64,000 nucleotides of DNA. It comes from Gammaproteobacteria bacterium. Lineage in GTDB: Bacteria > Pseudomonadota > Gammaproteobacteria > Burkholderiales > Rhodocyclaceae. Below the pieces are notes generated by a model. That model did not search any database. It was not told where the DNA came from and was given only the letters and a program-made list of their open reading frames with translations. Shown piece after piece: positions 27,777 to 35,428 of this stretch (the stretch's first letter is position 1; each line of letters starts with the position of its first letter). The translations under genes were made by a program, and so were the position numbers. Location of the stretch: positions 372,001-436,000 of the forward strand of contig JARFTZ010000046.1 in the NCBI GenBank assembly GCA_029289235.1. Reading direction: 5' to 3'.

Positions 27777-28904
27777 TCAACAAGATGTTTCGTGCTTCAG
27801 TGCACCGAACAAGGCAACAAGATCGTCCGCCGCGCCGAACGCGCCGGACCGTGAATAGCAAGGCACGCCGTCCCAGATGCCGCCCATCAAGCGCGCACAC
27901 CCCCACCCCTGACGAACCGACGGATGCGCCAGCAAGCCTTCCGCGCCCGACGCCCGGCACAAACCGAGCAGCGTGTCGCCGCCCACCACGACCAATTGAC
28001 CGGGTGTCGGAAGCCTTTCCACCAGCAGCCGCGTGTTCATCTCCAGCCGACGCATGGCCTCGTCCTGCCCAACGGTTTCGCGCGGCGAAAGATCGAACCA
28101 CGCCTCCCCCGCTCCACTCCGCGCCATTTCGATGACGGCGGCAATCCGGGCCGCATCACCGGCTTCAGCAACCGCAGTCACGGCACGGCCGGCTCGCAGC
28201 AAAGTCCATTGCTCGCGGAATACGGGCTGAAAGCTGGCGCTGACCAGTATCGTCGGCCCCGACCCCGCGTCGAGCGGCAAAGGAGTATCCGTATGCGGCG
28301 AAAGGTCGAATCGACGCGCCAGCGCATTCCCGAGCCCCGCGCTACCCACCCACATCACGCTGCCTCCGCCTGTCTCAGCCTGCTGGACGACGTAATCGAG
28401 ATCGCTGTCCGAGAAAACCTCGGGAATCCAGACATCCGCGCCATCGTCGACAGCAAGCCCGGAACTCAGCCCCTCATGCGCAAAAGCGGCTCCCAGCGGA
28501 GCGGCGACCGCATCCTTGTCCTTCCCGGGCCGAACCACCCATTGCCGGTCCTCGGCGGTAACCCGCCCCTGCGCCGGGAATGCGGGTGCGAAGACGACCC
28601 GCTCGAAACGTGCATTCCGGAACAGCCAGGCCACTTCGGCGAACGTGTTGCCACGCAGCAGGCTGTCGACCTTCTTGAAAGACAAGTCGCCCGAAACAAA
28701 CCAATCGACCACCGGTGCCAGGAAAGCAGGCAGTTCGGAGGCCTGAATATCGCGCGTCGGCGTGGCGACGACGGCTACTGGTACCCCGCTCTTTCCATTG
28801 GCCGCGGGCGGGCGATCGATATAGACCGGCACATTGCCGGCAAATGCCGCAGCGGTGTCCAACGCCCCGGTCAGATCGTCGGCAAGAATCCGGATTCCGT
28901 TCAT
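27777..28904 (-). CDS. Four-carbon acid-sugar kinase family protein (DUF1537)
   Basis: A protein of 375 aa, slightly shorter than the usual 400-430. The N-terminal signature RILADDLTGALDTAAAF and KKVDSLLRGN mark the family; the C-terminal nucleotide domain has VVVGGDTLLGLCRASGAEG. Family members (DtnK, OtnK) phosphorylate D-threonate, D-erythronate or related four-carbon acids. It overlaps the DeoR regulator gene by 4 nt (ATGA) and lies 11 nt upstream of pdxA2; this kinase-PdxA2 pair is diagnostic of the pathway. Confidence 0.88.
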   Translation of the reverse strand: MNGIRILADDLTGALDTAAAFAGNVPVYIDRPPAANGKSGVPVAVVATPTRDIQASELPAFLAPVVDWFVSGDLSFKKVDSLLRGNTFAEVAWLFRNARFERVVFAPAFPAQGRVTAEDRQWVVRPGKDKDAVAAPLGAAFAHEGLSSGLAVDDGADVWIPEVFSDSDLDYVVQQAETGGGSVMWVGSAGLGNALARRFDLSPHTDTPLPLDAGSGPTILVSASFQPVFREQWTLLRAGRAVTAVAEAGDAARIAAVIEMARSGAGEAWFDLSPRETVGQDEAMRRLEMNTRLLVERLPTPGQLVVVGGDTLLGLCRASGAEGLLAHPSVRQGWGCARLMGGIWDGVPCYSRSGAFGAADDLVALFGALKHETSC

Positions 28905-29731
28905 GACGCCTTGCCGGCGACGATGAGCTTGACGCCGGCCGAACGGATCCGTTCCAGTTCCTCCTGCGGCGCGCCATCATCGGTAATGACCTCGGCGATT
29001 TCCGTCATGTCGCAGACAGTCATGAACACGCGTGGCCTGAACTTCGACGAATCGACGAGCAGCCGGCACGACGTTGCGGAACGCATCAGCGCGCGCTTGA
29101 CGGAAGCCACCTCGGGCGAGGTTTCCGAAACCACGTTGTCGGTCACCGCGTGGGCCCCGAAGAAAAGCACGTCCGCGCAGATCAGTTTGGCGGCATTCTG
29201 GACCTGCTCGCCGACCAGCGTATTGCTGCCCGCGCGCAGCTGGCCACCGAAAACGTGTACCTGGATCAGCGAACTGCTGTTGAGAACCTGCGCTATTTCG
29301 ATGTCATTGGTAACCGCAACCAGCGGGATTTTTCTCTCGACAACGGCCCTCGCAGCCTCCAGCACGGTACTGCCGCTATCGAAAATGACGCTCTGCCCCG
29401 GAACCAGCGATTCCGCGGCAGCCTGCCCGACCAGTTGCTTTTCCCTCGGCGACAGATCGCGCGCCGCCGAAATGTTCGGCTCGAACGTACTGTATTGAAG
29501 GTGTCGCAATATGGCGCCGCCGTGCGTCCGCTCGACAACGCCTTCCTCGGCCAGCGCATCGAGGTCTCGACGCAAGGTGGAAAGCGAAACGTGCAATGCG
29601 TCGGCCAACTGTTGCAGCGTCACCGCGCCGTGATGGTGCAGGAATTCGGCAATCCGTTGACGGCGCAACGCCGGAAGCAGCGGCGCGCTTTCAATATCGA
29701 GCTGACTTTCAGCTTGTACGACCTGTTCCAC
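28901..29731 (-). CDS. DeoR-family transcriptional regulator
   Basis: A protein of 276 aa. The N-terminal HTH (RRQRIAEFLHHHGAVTLQQL, and helix SLSTLRRDLDAL) is followed by a DeoR C-terminal sugar-phosphate sensor domain with the motifs DSGSTVLEAAR and VTNDIEIA. First gene of a minus-strand operon with the kinase, PdxA2 and Fe-ADH, and divergent from the DapA-family/TTT operon. It probably represses both units until a phosphorylated intermediate appears. Confidence 0.92.
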   Translation of the reverse strand: MEQVVQAESQLDIESAPLLPALRRQRIAEFLHHHGAVTLQQLADALHVSLSTLRRDLDALAEEGVVERTHGGAILRHLQYSTFEPNISAARDLSPREKQLVGQAAAESLVPGQSVIFDSGSTVLEAARAVVERKIPLVAVTNDIEIAQVLNSSSLIQVHVFGGQLRAGSNTLVGEQVQNAAKLICADVLFFGAHAVTDNVVSETSPEVASVKRALMRSATSCRLLVDSSKFRPRVFMTVCDMTEIAEVITDDGAPQEELERIRSAGVKLIVAGKAS

Positions 29732-30177
29732 GATTTCTCACTTTCTTCACCGTTCGACATCACCGGAATACCCCGGGGTGAAAACAAACCACGTGAAAGA
29801 TATTGACAGATTTAGAGATGTTTTGCAAAGACAACATTGCAAGATATCTACCAACGACTCGCAAATAAGATGACAGACCATCCCATAATCGCACACTTAC
29901 ATGAACAAACAATGCAACACCATCAAACACTTTACGCCCAAAACCGGAAATAAATAAAAACATTCATTCGTTTATTCATATCGTTATAAAACATCAAACC
30001 ATCCAGGATGGGAACCTCACCCTCCCCCGGAGCACAAAATGAAAGATAGTGAACTTTAATGACACATTTAGATAGATTTTGTTGACACAGCGAGAACAGT
30101 CAATCAATATTACTCACTGTCACAGGGAATCTCCTCATCCAATCATCAACCGACCGCTTATTCAGAAGGACACCGCA
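29732..30177. promoter_or_regulatory. Divergent AT-rich control region with 22-nt direct repeat
   Basis: This 446-nt gap is much more AT-rich than its surroundings and holds no convincing gene. Two similar 22-nt sequences in the same orientation (29804-29825 and 30060-30081, 18 of 22 identical, both starting TGACA and containing ATTTAGA) lie before the divergent operons. The second abuts the -35 box of the plus-strand promoter. They are candidate operators for the DeoR-type regulator. Confidence 0.55.
30082..30110 (+). promoter_or_regulatory. Sigma-70 promoter of the DapA-family operon
   Basis: A perfect -35 TTGACA (30082-30087), a 17-nt spacer and CAATAT (30105-30110). The start codon of the first gene lies 67 nt further on. 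The upstream edge touches the second copy of the 22-nt repeat. Confidence 0.6.
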
Positions 30178-31059
30178 ATGTTCACACCCAAAGGCATCAT
30201 CGTTCCCATCATCACCCCGATGAACGACGACGAAAGCTTCAACGAAGCCCAGTTCCGCATCGAAATCAACCGCCTGATCGAAGGCGGCGTTTCCGGCATC
30301 TTCGCCCTTGGCACGAACGGCGAGGTGTATGCGCTGAGCGAGGAAGAAAAACTGCGGGTGATCAAAGTCGCGGTAGATGAGGTCAAGGGCCGCGTTCCCG
30401 TCTACGCCGGCACCGGCTGCATCGGTACCAAGGAAACCGTCGAGATGTCGAAGAAGGCCGAAGACCTGGGTGTCGACGCGCTGTCGGTGGTCTCGCCCTA
30501 CTTCGTCAGCGTCTCCCAGGACGATCTCTACCGCCACTTCAGCGCCGTCGCCAAGAGCGTGAAACTGCCGATCCTGCTGTACAACATGCCTGCCCGCACC
30601 GGCAACAACATCAACTACACGACCGTCAGGAAACTGGTCGCCGAAAACCCCAACATCGTCGGCGCCAAGGACTCCAGCGGCAACTTCGACAACACCCTGC
30701 GCTACATCGAAGACACCGGCGGCCAGGTCAGCGTCCTTGCCGGCAATGATTCGCTGATCCTGTGGACACTGCTCGCCGGCGGGACCGGTGCCATCTCCGG
30801 TTGGTCCAACGTCTTCCCGAAACTGATCTGCAGCATCTACGACTACTGGGCCAAAGGCGACTTCGAAGCCGCCAACAAGGCACAGCGGGCGATCCGCCCC
30901 TTCCGCGACGTCATGGCGCTGGGCAACCCCAATTCCATCGTCAAGCGGTCGCTGAACCTGCTCGGCCACAAGGTCGGCCCGGCCCGCGAACCGGCCAGCG
31001 GCATCGACCCGAAGATCGACGCGGCCCTCAAGGCCGCGTTCGAAGGCTACTCGGAATAA
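30178..31059 (+). CDS. DapA/NAL-family lyase or aldolase
   Basis: A TIM-barrel class I enzyme of 293 aa. The Schiff-base lysine is K164 (VGAKDSSGNF), the catalytic Tyr is Y135 in LLYNMPARTG, and the carboxylate loop is GTNGE (45-49). True DapA usually has GTTGE, so a 2-keto acid aldolase or dehydratase role is at least as likely as lysine synthesis. The genetic context (2-hydroxyacid dehydrogenase, TTT transporter, acid-sugar kinase operon) supports a catabolic role. AAGGAC precedes the ATG. Confidence 0.88.
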   Translation: MFTPKGIIVPIITPMNDDESFNEAQFRIEINRLIEGGVSGIFALGTNGEVYALSEEEKLRVIKVAVDEVKGRVPVYAGTGCIGTKETVEMSKKAEDLGVDALSVVSPYFVSVSQDDLYRHFSAVAKSVKLPILLYNMPARTGNNINYTTVRKLVAENPNIVGAKDSSGNFDNTLRYIEDTGGQVSVLAGNDSLILWTLLAGGTGAISGWSNVFPKLICSIYDYWAKGDFEAANKAQRAIRPFRDVMALGNPNSIVKRSLNLLGHKVGPAREPASGIDPKIDAALKAAFEGYSE

Positions 31060-31070
31060 GGAAACCCATC

Positions 31071-32042
31071 GTGGCAAAAGTCGTCATCACGCAAAGGCTC
31101 CACGACAAGGGCATGGAGCTTCTGGAGCAGCACGCGCAGGCCGTCGTTGCCGGAACGGGCAATCCGCGCGAACTTGATCCGTTTCTGGCGGACGCGGACG
31201 GGCTGATCATCCGCATCGGCTCCATCGACCGGCAGGGCCTGCTCGCCGCAAAGAACCTCAAAGTCATCGGTCGCCCCGGCGTCGGTGTCGACGATGTCGA
31301 TGTCGCCACCTGCACCGAACTCGGCATCCCGGTCGTCATCGTACCGGGCGCGAACACGCGTTCGGTCGCCGAGCACGCGATGCTGCTGATGTTTGCCACA
31401 GCCAAGGATCTCCTTCGTTCCGACCAGGAAACGCGGCGCGGTAACTTCGGCATCCGCTCCAGCTTCAAGGCCTACGAACTCAAGGGCAGGACGCTCGGCC
31501 TGATCGGCGGCGGCGCCATAGGTTCCGAATTCGGGCGCATGGCTCAGGGTATCGGCATGAACGTCATGGTCTACGACCCATTCCTGAAGAAGGACGACGT
31601 GGAAGCCCGTGGCTGGCGCCATGTTGCAAACCTCGACGATCTCTACCGGGAAGCGGACGTGATCTCCATCCACGTCCCGCTGACCGAACAGACCCGCAAC
31701 ATGATCGGCGACCGCGAATTCGGCCTGATGAAGAAGGACGCCATACTCATCAACTGCGCGCGTGGCGGCATCATCGACGAAGACGCGCTGTACCGCGCCC
31801 TCAAGGAAAACCGGATCCACGGCGCGGGCACCGACGTGCTGGCGAAGGAACCGTTCGACACGACCAGCCCGCTGATGTCGCTGGACAATTTCGTCCTCAC
31901 ACCGCACATGGCCGGACAGACCAAGGAAGCTGCAGCCGGCGTCGCCACGGGCGCAGTGGAAGGCGTCCTGGCGGTCATTCGCGGAGAGAAGTGGCCGAAG
32001 GTTTGCAACCCGGAGGCTTACAACCATCCGCGATGGAAATGA
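31071..32042 (+). CDS. D-isomer-specific 2-hydroxyacid dehydrogenase (SerA-like)
   Basis: A protein of 323 aa. The NAD domain has GLIGGGAIGSEFGR. Catalytic Arg is in NCARGGIIDE, the Glu is expected in the following segment, and the His is in LTPHMAGQ. It lacks the ACT domain of biosynthetic SerA. It starts with GTG 11 nt after the preceding stop and after AAGGAAA; no upstream ATG fits. It probably oxidises an imported hydroxy acid to a 2-keto acid for the DapA-family partner, or works in reverse. A SerA-like enzyme beside a TTT transporter is also known from sulfolactate use, but no SuyAB is present here. Confidence 0.88.
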   Translation: MAKVVITQRLHDKGMELLEQHAQAVVAGTGNPRELDPFLADADGLIIRIGSIDRQGLLAAKNLKVIGRPGVGVDDVDVATCTELGIPVVIVPGANTRSVAEHAMLLMFATAKDLLRSDQETRRGNFGIRSSFKAYELKGRTLGLIGGGAIGSEFGRMAQGIGMNVMVYDPFLKKDDVEARGWRHVANLDDLYREADVISIHVPLTEQTRNMIGDREFGLMKKDAILINCARGGIIDEDALYRALKENRIHGAGTDVLAKEPFDTTSPLMSLDNFVLTPHMAGQTKEAAAGVATGAVEGVLAVIRGEKWPKVCNPEAYNHPRWK

Positions 32043-32092
32043 CAGGCTTCAATAAACGACAGCTGTAGCAACAACAGGGACACATGCCAGCA

Positions 32093-32120
32093 AATGGCCG
32101 TTACACATGTATCGGCCATT
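32093..32120. repeat. Inverted repeat AATGGCCG-N12-CGGCCATT
   Basis: A perfect 8-bp inverted repeat between the dehydrogenase gene and tctB. There is no U tract after it, so it is either a processing hairpin or, being 35-62 nt upstream of a sigma-54-like promoter, a possible activator site. Confidence 0.45.
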
Positions 32121-32154
32121 CGGCATAAACACCAGTTAATCAACGAGATAAAAA

Positions 32155-32171
32155 TTGGCACACAACGTGCT
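32155..32171 (+). promoter_or_regulatory. Sigma-54-type promoter upstream of tctB
   Basis: TTGGCAC-ACAAC-GTGCT matches the -24/-12 consensus TGGCAC-N5-TTGCW with a single mismatch, and keeps the invariant GG-N10-GC spacing. It lies 67 nt before tctB. No sigma-54 activator gene is in the window. Confidence 0.5.
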
Positions 32172-32237
32172 GAATTGTCTCAACGCAATCAACAAGACGG
32201 TTTCTCACAAGCGTTTGGCTGACCAAGGAGGGAATTC

Positions 32238-32714
32238 ATGAAAAAGGCCAACCACGACACCTATGTCGGCATCGTATTTCTGCTTTTCTGCGGGTTTGCC
32301 TGGTGGCAGGTAACCAAACTGCCGCTCGGCGTGGGGTATGAAAAAACCATCGGACCGGAGTTCTTTCCCGGCGTAATGACCGCGACGATCGCCATCCTGT
32401 CGGTCGCGTTGATTTCCCGCAGTCTGTGGCGGAGCGCTCATGCTTCAGAGGGAAAACCCACACTGGCCGCCGGCAACATTCTCCTGCGCATTGCCCTTTT
32501 CATCGTACTCCTGCTGGTCTACATCCTTATTTACGAACCGCTGGGTTTTCTTCTTTCCTCCGGACTTGTCCTGCCCGCCGGAATGCTCATGCTCGGCGAA
32601 AGACGACCGTCCCAGATCCTGCTTTTCCCCGCGCTGATCATCGGACTCGGCTACCTTGGCTTCACCAAGGTCATGATGGTGCCACTACCGGAGTTTCCGA
32701 CGCATCTCTTCTAA
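32238..32714 (+). CDS. tctB: TctB-like small membrane subunit of a tripartite tricarboxylate transporter
   Basis: A protein of 158 aa with four predicted membrane helices (about 8-24, 41-60, 80-100, 118-140), the family layout. It partners TctA in a cation-coupled uptake system of the TTT class. A strong RBS (AAGGAGGG) precedes the ATG. tctB, tctA and tctC follow in one direction with gaps of 51 and 31 nt. Confidence 0.88.
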   Translation: MKKANHDTYVGIVFLLFCGFAWWQVTKLPLGVGYEKTIGPEFFPGVMTATIAILSVALISRSLWRSAHASEGKPTLAAGNILLRIALFIVLLLVYILIYEPLGFLLSSGLVLPAGMLMLGERRPSQILLFPALIIGLGYLGFTKVMMVPLPEFPTHLF

Positions 32715-32765
32715 AGCGCCGGCCTACCCAGTTCATCTACAAAAAAGCACTCTCAAGGAGTTCAA

Positions 32766-34253
32766 ATGGAATCCCCTGACACCTTTGGCTACGTCCTCGC
32801 GGTATTCAGGCCCGAGTGCCTGTGGTCGATCTTCGTCGGCGTCTTCGGCGGAACGGTCATCGGCGCATTGCCCGGACTGACAGCCACCATGGGCGTCGCC
32901 CTATTGATCCCGCTGACGTTCGGCATGGACCCGATCCTCGGGCTGAACATGCTTATCGGCATTTTCATCGGCGGAATTTACGGCGGCTGCATTTCGTCAA
33001 TCCTGGTCAAAACACCGGGAACCCCAGCCTCCGCGGCGACCGTGCTTGACGGCTACCCGCTCGCGCAGAAGGGCCAAGCCATGAAAGCGCTGGGAATGGC
33101 CACGCTTGCCTCCGGCATCGGCGGCCTGTTTTCCTGCGTCGTCCTCGCCTTCATGGCCCCCATGCTGGCCAGCGTTGCGCTGAAGTTCGGCCCGGCGGAG
33201 TATTTTTCACTGGCTGCGTTCGGCCTCGCCATCATCGCCAGCCTGTCCAGCGACATCCTGAAGGGGATCCTGGTGGGCTGCTTCGGCATGCTGCTGTCCA
33301 CCATCGGCTCCGACCCCATCGGCGGAGTCCTGCGCTTCACCTTCGGAGCCACCGGGTTCGCCGACGGCGTCGCCTTCATCCCGGCCCTGATCGGCCTCTT
33401 CGCCATTTCCGAAGTCATGGTCCAGATCGAACGCATCTTCGAAAAGAATGAGGTCGCGATCAAACTGTCCGGCAGCATCCCCAATCTGAAGGAAATGGCC
33501 TCGTGCTGGAAAACCCTGCTGCGCGGCTCGATCATCGGCACCTTCGTGGGCATCGTTCCCGGCACGGGATCGGGAACGGCCTCGTGGATCAGCTACAGCG
33601 AAGCAAAACGGAACTCGAAGCACCCGGAACGTTTCGGCACCGGCGAACTTGAAGGCGTCGCCGCGACGGAAAGCGCCAACAATGCTGTCTGCGGCGGTGC
33701 GCTCGTACCACTCCTGGCGCTCGGCATCCCCGGCGACTCAGTCACTGCGGTTCTGGTCGGGGGCTTGATGATTCAAGGTCTTGCCCCGGGACCGATGCTG
33801 TTCGCGGAACGGCCCGACGTAATCATCGGAATTTTCACCGGCAGCTTCGTTGCCAACATTTTCATGATCATCATCGGCCTCGCCGGTGTCGGCATGTTCG
33901 CCCAGGTCCTGAAAATTCCGAAGCGCACCCTGATCATGGCCATCGTCATGTTCTGCGTGCTCGGCTCCTACGCCATCAACATGAACGTGACCGACCTCTA
34001 CACCATGCTGGTATTCGGCGTCGTCGGCTACTTTCTGCAAAAGTACAACTTCTCGCTGGCAGCCGTGTGCATCGCACTGATTCTCGGCCCCATGGCCGAG
34101 GAAAACCTGCGCCTTGCCTACATCGCCAACAGGGGCGACCTGACCGTGTTCCTGACGCGGCCCATTTCCGCACTGTTCGTTTTCCTCACCGTTTTCTCGC
34201 TGTGCTGGCCCATTTACCGCGAATGGAAAACCGGCAAGAAAATCCCGCAGTAG
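32766..34253 (+). CDS. tctA: TctA-like large membrane subunit of a tripartite tricarboxylate transporter
   Basis: A protein of 495 aa with about 12 membrane helices and the family signatures GALPGLTATMGVALLIPLTF and KTPGTPASAATVLDGYPLA, plus the internal repeat GIVPGTGSGTASWISY. It is the translocation channel; the substrate is decided by TctC. AAGGAG precedes the ATG. Confidence 0.93.
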   Translation: MESPDTFGYVLAVFRPECLWSIFVGVFGGTVIGALPGLTATMGVALLIPLTFGMDPILGLNMLIGIFIGGIYGGCISSILVKTPGTPASAATVLDGYPLAQKGQAMKALGMATLASGIGGLFSCVVLAFMAPMLASVALKFGPAEYFSLAAFGLAIIASLSSDILKGILVGCFGMLLSTIGSDPIGGVLRFTFGATGFADGVAFIPALIGLFAISEVMVQIERIFEKNEVAIKLSGSIPNLKEMASCWKTLLRGSIIGTFVGIVPGTGSGTASWISYSEAKRNSKHPERFGTGELEGVAATESANNAVCGGALVPLLALGIPGDSVTAVLVGGLMIQGLAPGPMLFAERPDVIIGIFTGSFVANIFMIIIGLAGVGMFAQVLKIPKRTLIMAIVMFCVLGSYAINMNVTDLYTMLVFGVVGYFLQKYNFSLAAVCIALILGPMAEENLRLAYIANRGDLTVFLTRPISALFVFLTVFSLCWPIYREWKTGKKIPQ

Positions 34254-34284
34254 CCCCACCCTTCATCCCCTAAGGAGAGAGTCA

Positions 34285-35262
34285 ATGAAAAAACTCGCAA
34301 CCATTTTCACGGCGGCATGCGTTCTGACAGCCGGCTTTTCCATGACGGCTGCGGCGGCCGACTATCCGCAACGCCCGGTTACCGTGGTTGTCCCCTGGGG
34401 CGCAGGCGGCGGATCCGACATCATCGCCCGCGCGCTGGCCAAGCCCCTGGAAAAGGAACTGGGCAAGCCCGTCATCATCACCAACAAGCCTGGCGGTTCC
34501 GGCACGGTTGGAACGAGCTACGTGGCCCACGCCCGCCCGGACGGCTACACCGTCGGTCTGATCAACAATACAGGCCTGATCCACCAGATTCACTACGGCG
34601 GCCTCGATTACACCAAGGCTGATCTCGACCCGCTTGCCCTGTTCCTGCGTGTTCCAGTCTTCCTGGTAGTCAACAGCGAATCGCCAATCAAGAATGTGGA
34701 CGATTACATCAAGGCGGCCAAGGAAAAGAACGGCTCCCTGACCCTCGGCGTCGCCGCGGTTGGCGGCGGCACGCACCTCCCGATCGAAATGTTCTTCAAG
34801 GCTGCAGGCATCAAGGTCCAACCGATGCCCTCCAAGAGCGGCGGCAGCGGCGTCATCACCTCGCTGGTCGGCAACCACATCGACTCCGCCGTACTGCACC
34901 CGTCGGAAGTCTATGGACAGTACAAGGCCGGCGCCCTTCGCATCATCGGCGTCCTCGACGAAAAGCGGCTCGAAACCTACCCCGACGTCCCGACCTTCAA
35001 GGAGCAGGGGTTCAACGTGACAGGCCAGGTCTGGCGCTCCTTCGTCGTACCGAAGGGCACCCCGAAAGAGGTCAAGGACATTCTGGTCAAGGCCCTGGAA
35101 AACGCCACGAAGGACGCAACCTACCTGGAAACCCTCGCAAAACTGGGCGACATGCCAACCTGGATGGGCCCGACGGACTTTGCCAAGTATCTTGACGAGG
35201 ACGACGCGAAACTCCTCGACATCATCAAGAGCCTGAATCTTTACAACAAAAACGTGAAGTAA
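34285..35262 (+). CDS. tctC: TctC/Bug-family periplasmic binding protein
   Basis: A protein of 325 aa with a signal peptide cleaved near AAA-ADYPQR. The family motifs are RPVTVVVPWGAGGGSDIIAR and NKPGGSGTVGTSYVA. It delivers the substrate, probably a carboxylate or sugar acid, to TctAB. Bug proteins number in the hundreds in some betaproteobacteria and their ligand cannot be read from sequence. AAGGAGAGAG precedes the ATG. Confidence 0.93.
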   Translation: MKKLATIFTAACVLTAGFSMTAAAADYPQRPVTVVVPWGAGGGSDIIARALAKPLEKELGKPVIITNKPGGSGTVGTSYVAHARPDGYTVGLINNTGLIHQIHYGGLDYTKADLDPLALFLRVPVFLVVNSESPIKNVDDYIKAAKEKNGSLTLGVAAVGGGTHLPIEMFFKAAGIKVQPMPSKSGGSGVITSLVGNHIDSAVLHPSEVYGQYKAGALRIIGVLDEKRLETYPDVPTFKEQGFNVTGQVWRSFVVPKGTPKEVKDILVKALENATKDATYLETLAKLGDMPTWMGPTDFAKYLDEDDAKLLDIIKSLNLYNKNVK

Positions 35263-35288
35263 GCGCTTTCCATACGCTACATCCATTC

Positions 35289-35335
35289 GACGACCGACCA
35301 AGGCATCCGGGTTTGCCGAGGTCGGTCGTCATTTG
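35289..35335 (+). terminator. Hairpin terminator after tctC
   Basis: An 11-bp perfect stem (35289-35299 with 35320-35330, GACGACCGACC/GGTCGGTCGTC) with a 20-nt loop, followed by ATTTG. The U tract is short, so termination may be partial. It closes the transporter operon and faces the minus-strand gene beyond. Confidence 0.6.
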
Positions 35336-35428
35336 TTCACCTTTCGGAATTCCAATGCCGGTCGCTCGTCCGACAGGCCACATCGGCAAATTGTCCTGTC
35401 GGGCCTTGGTGCCAGAAGCGCCCCATGC

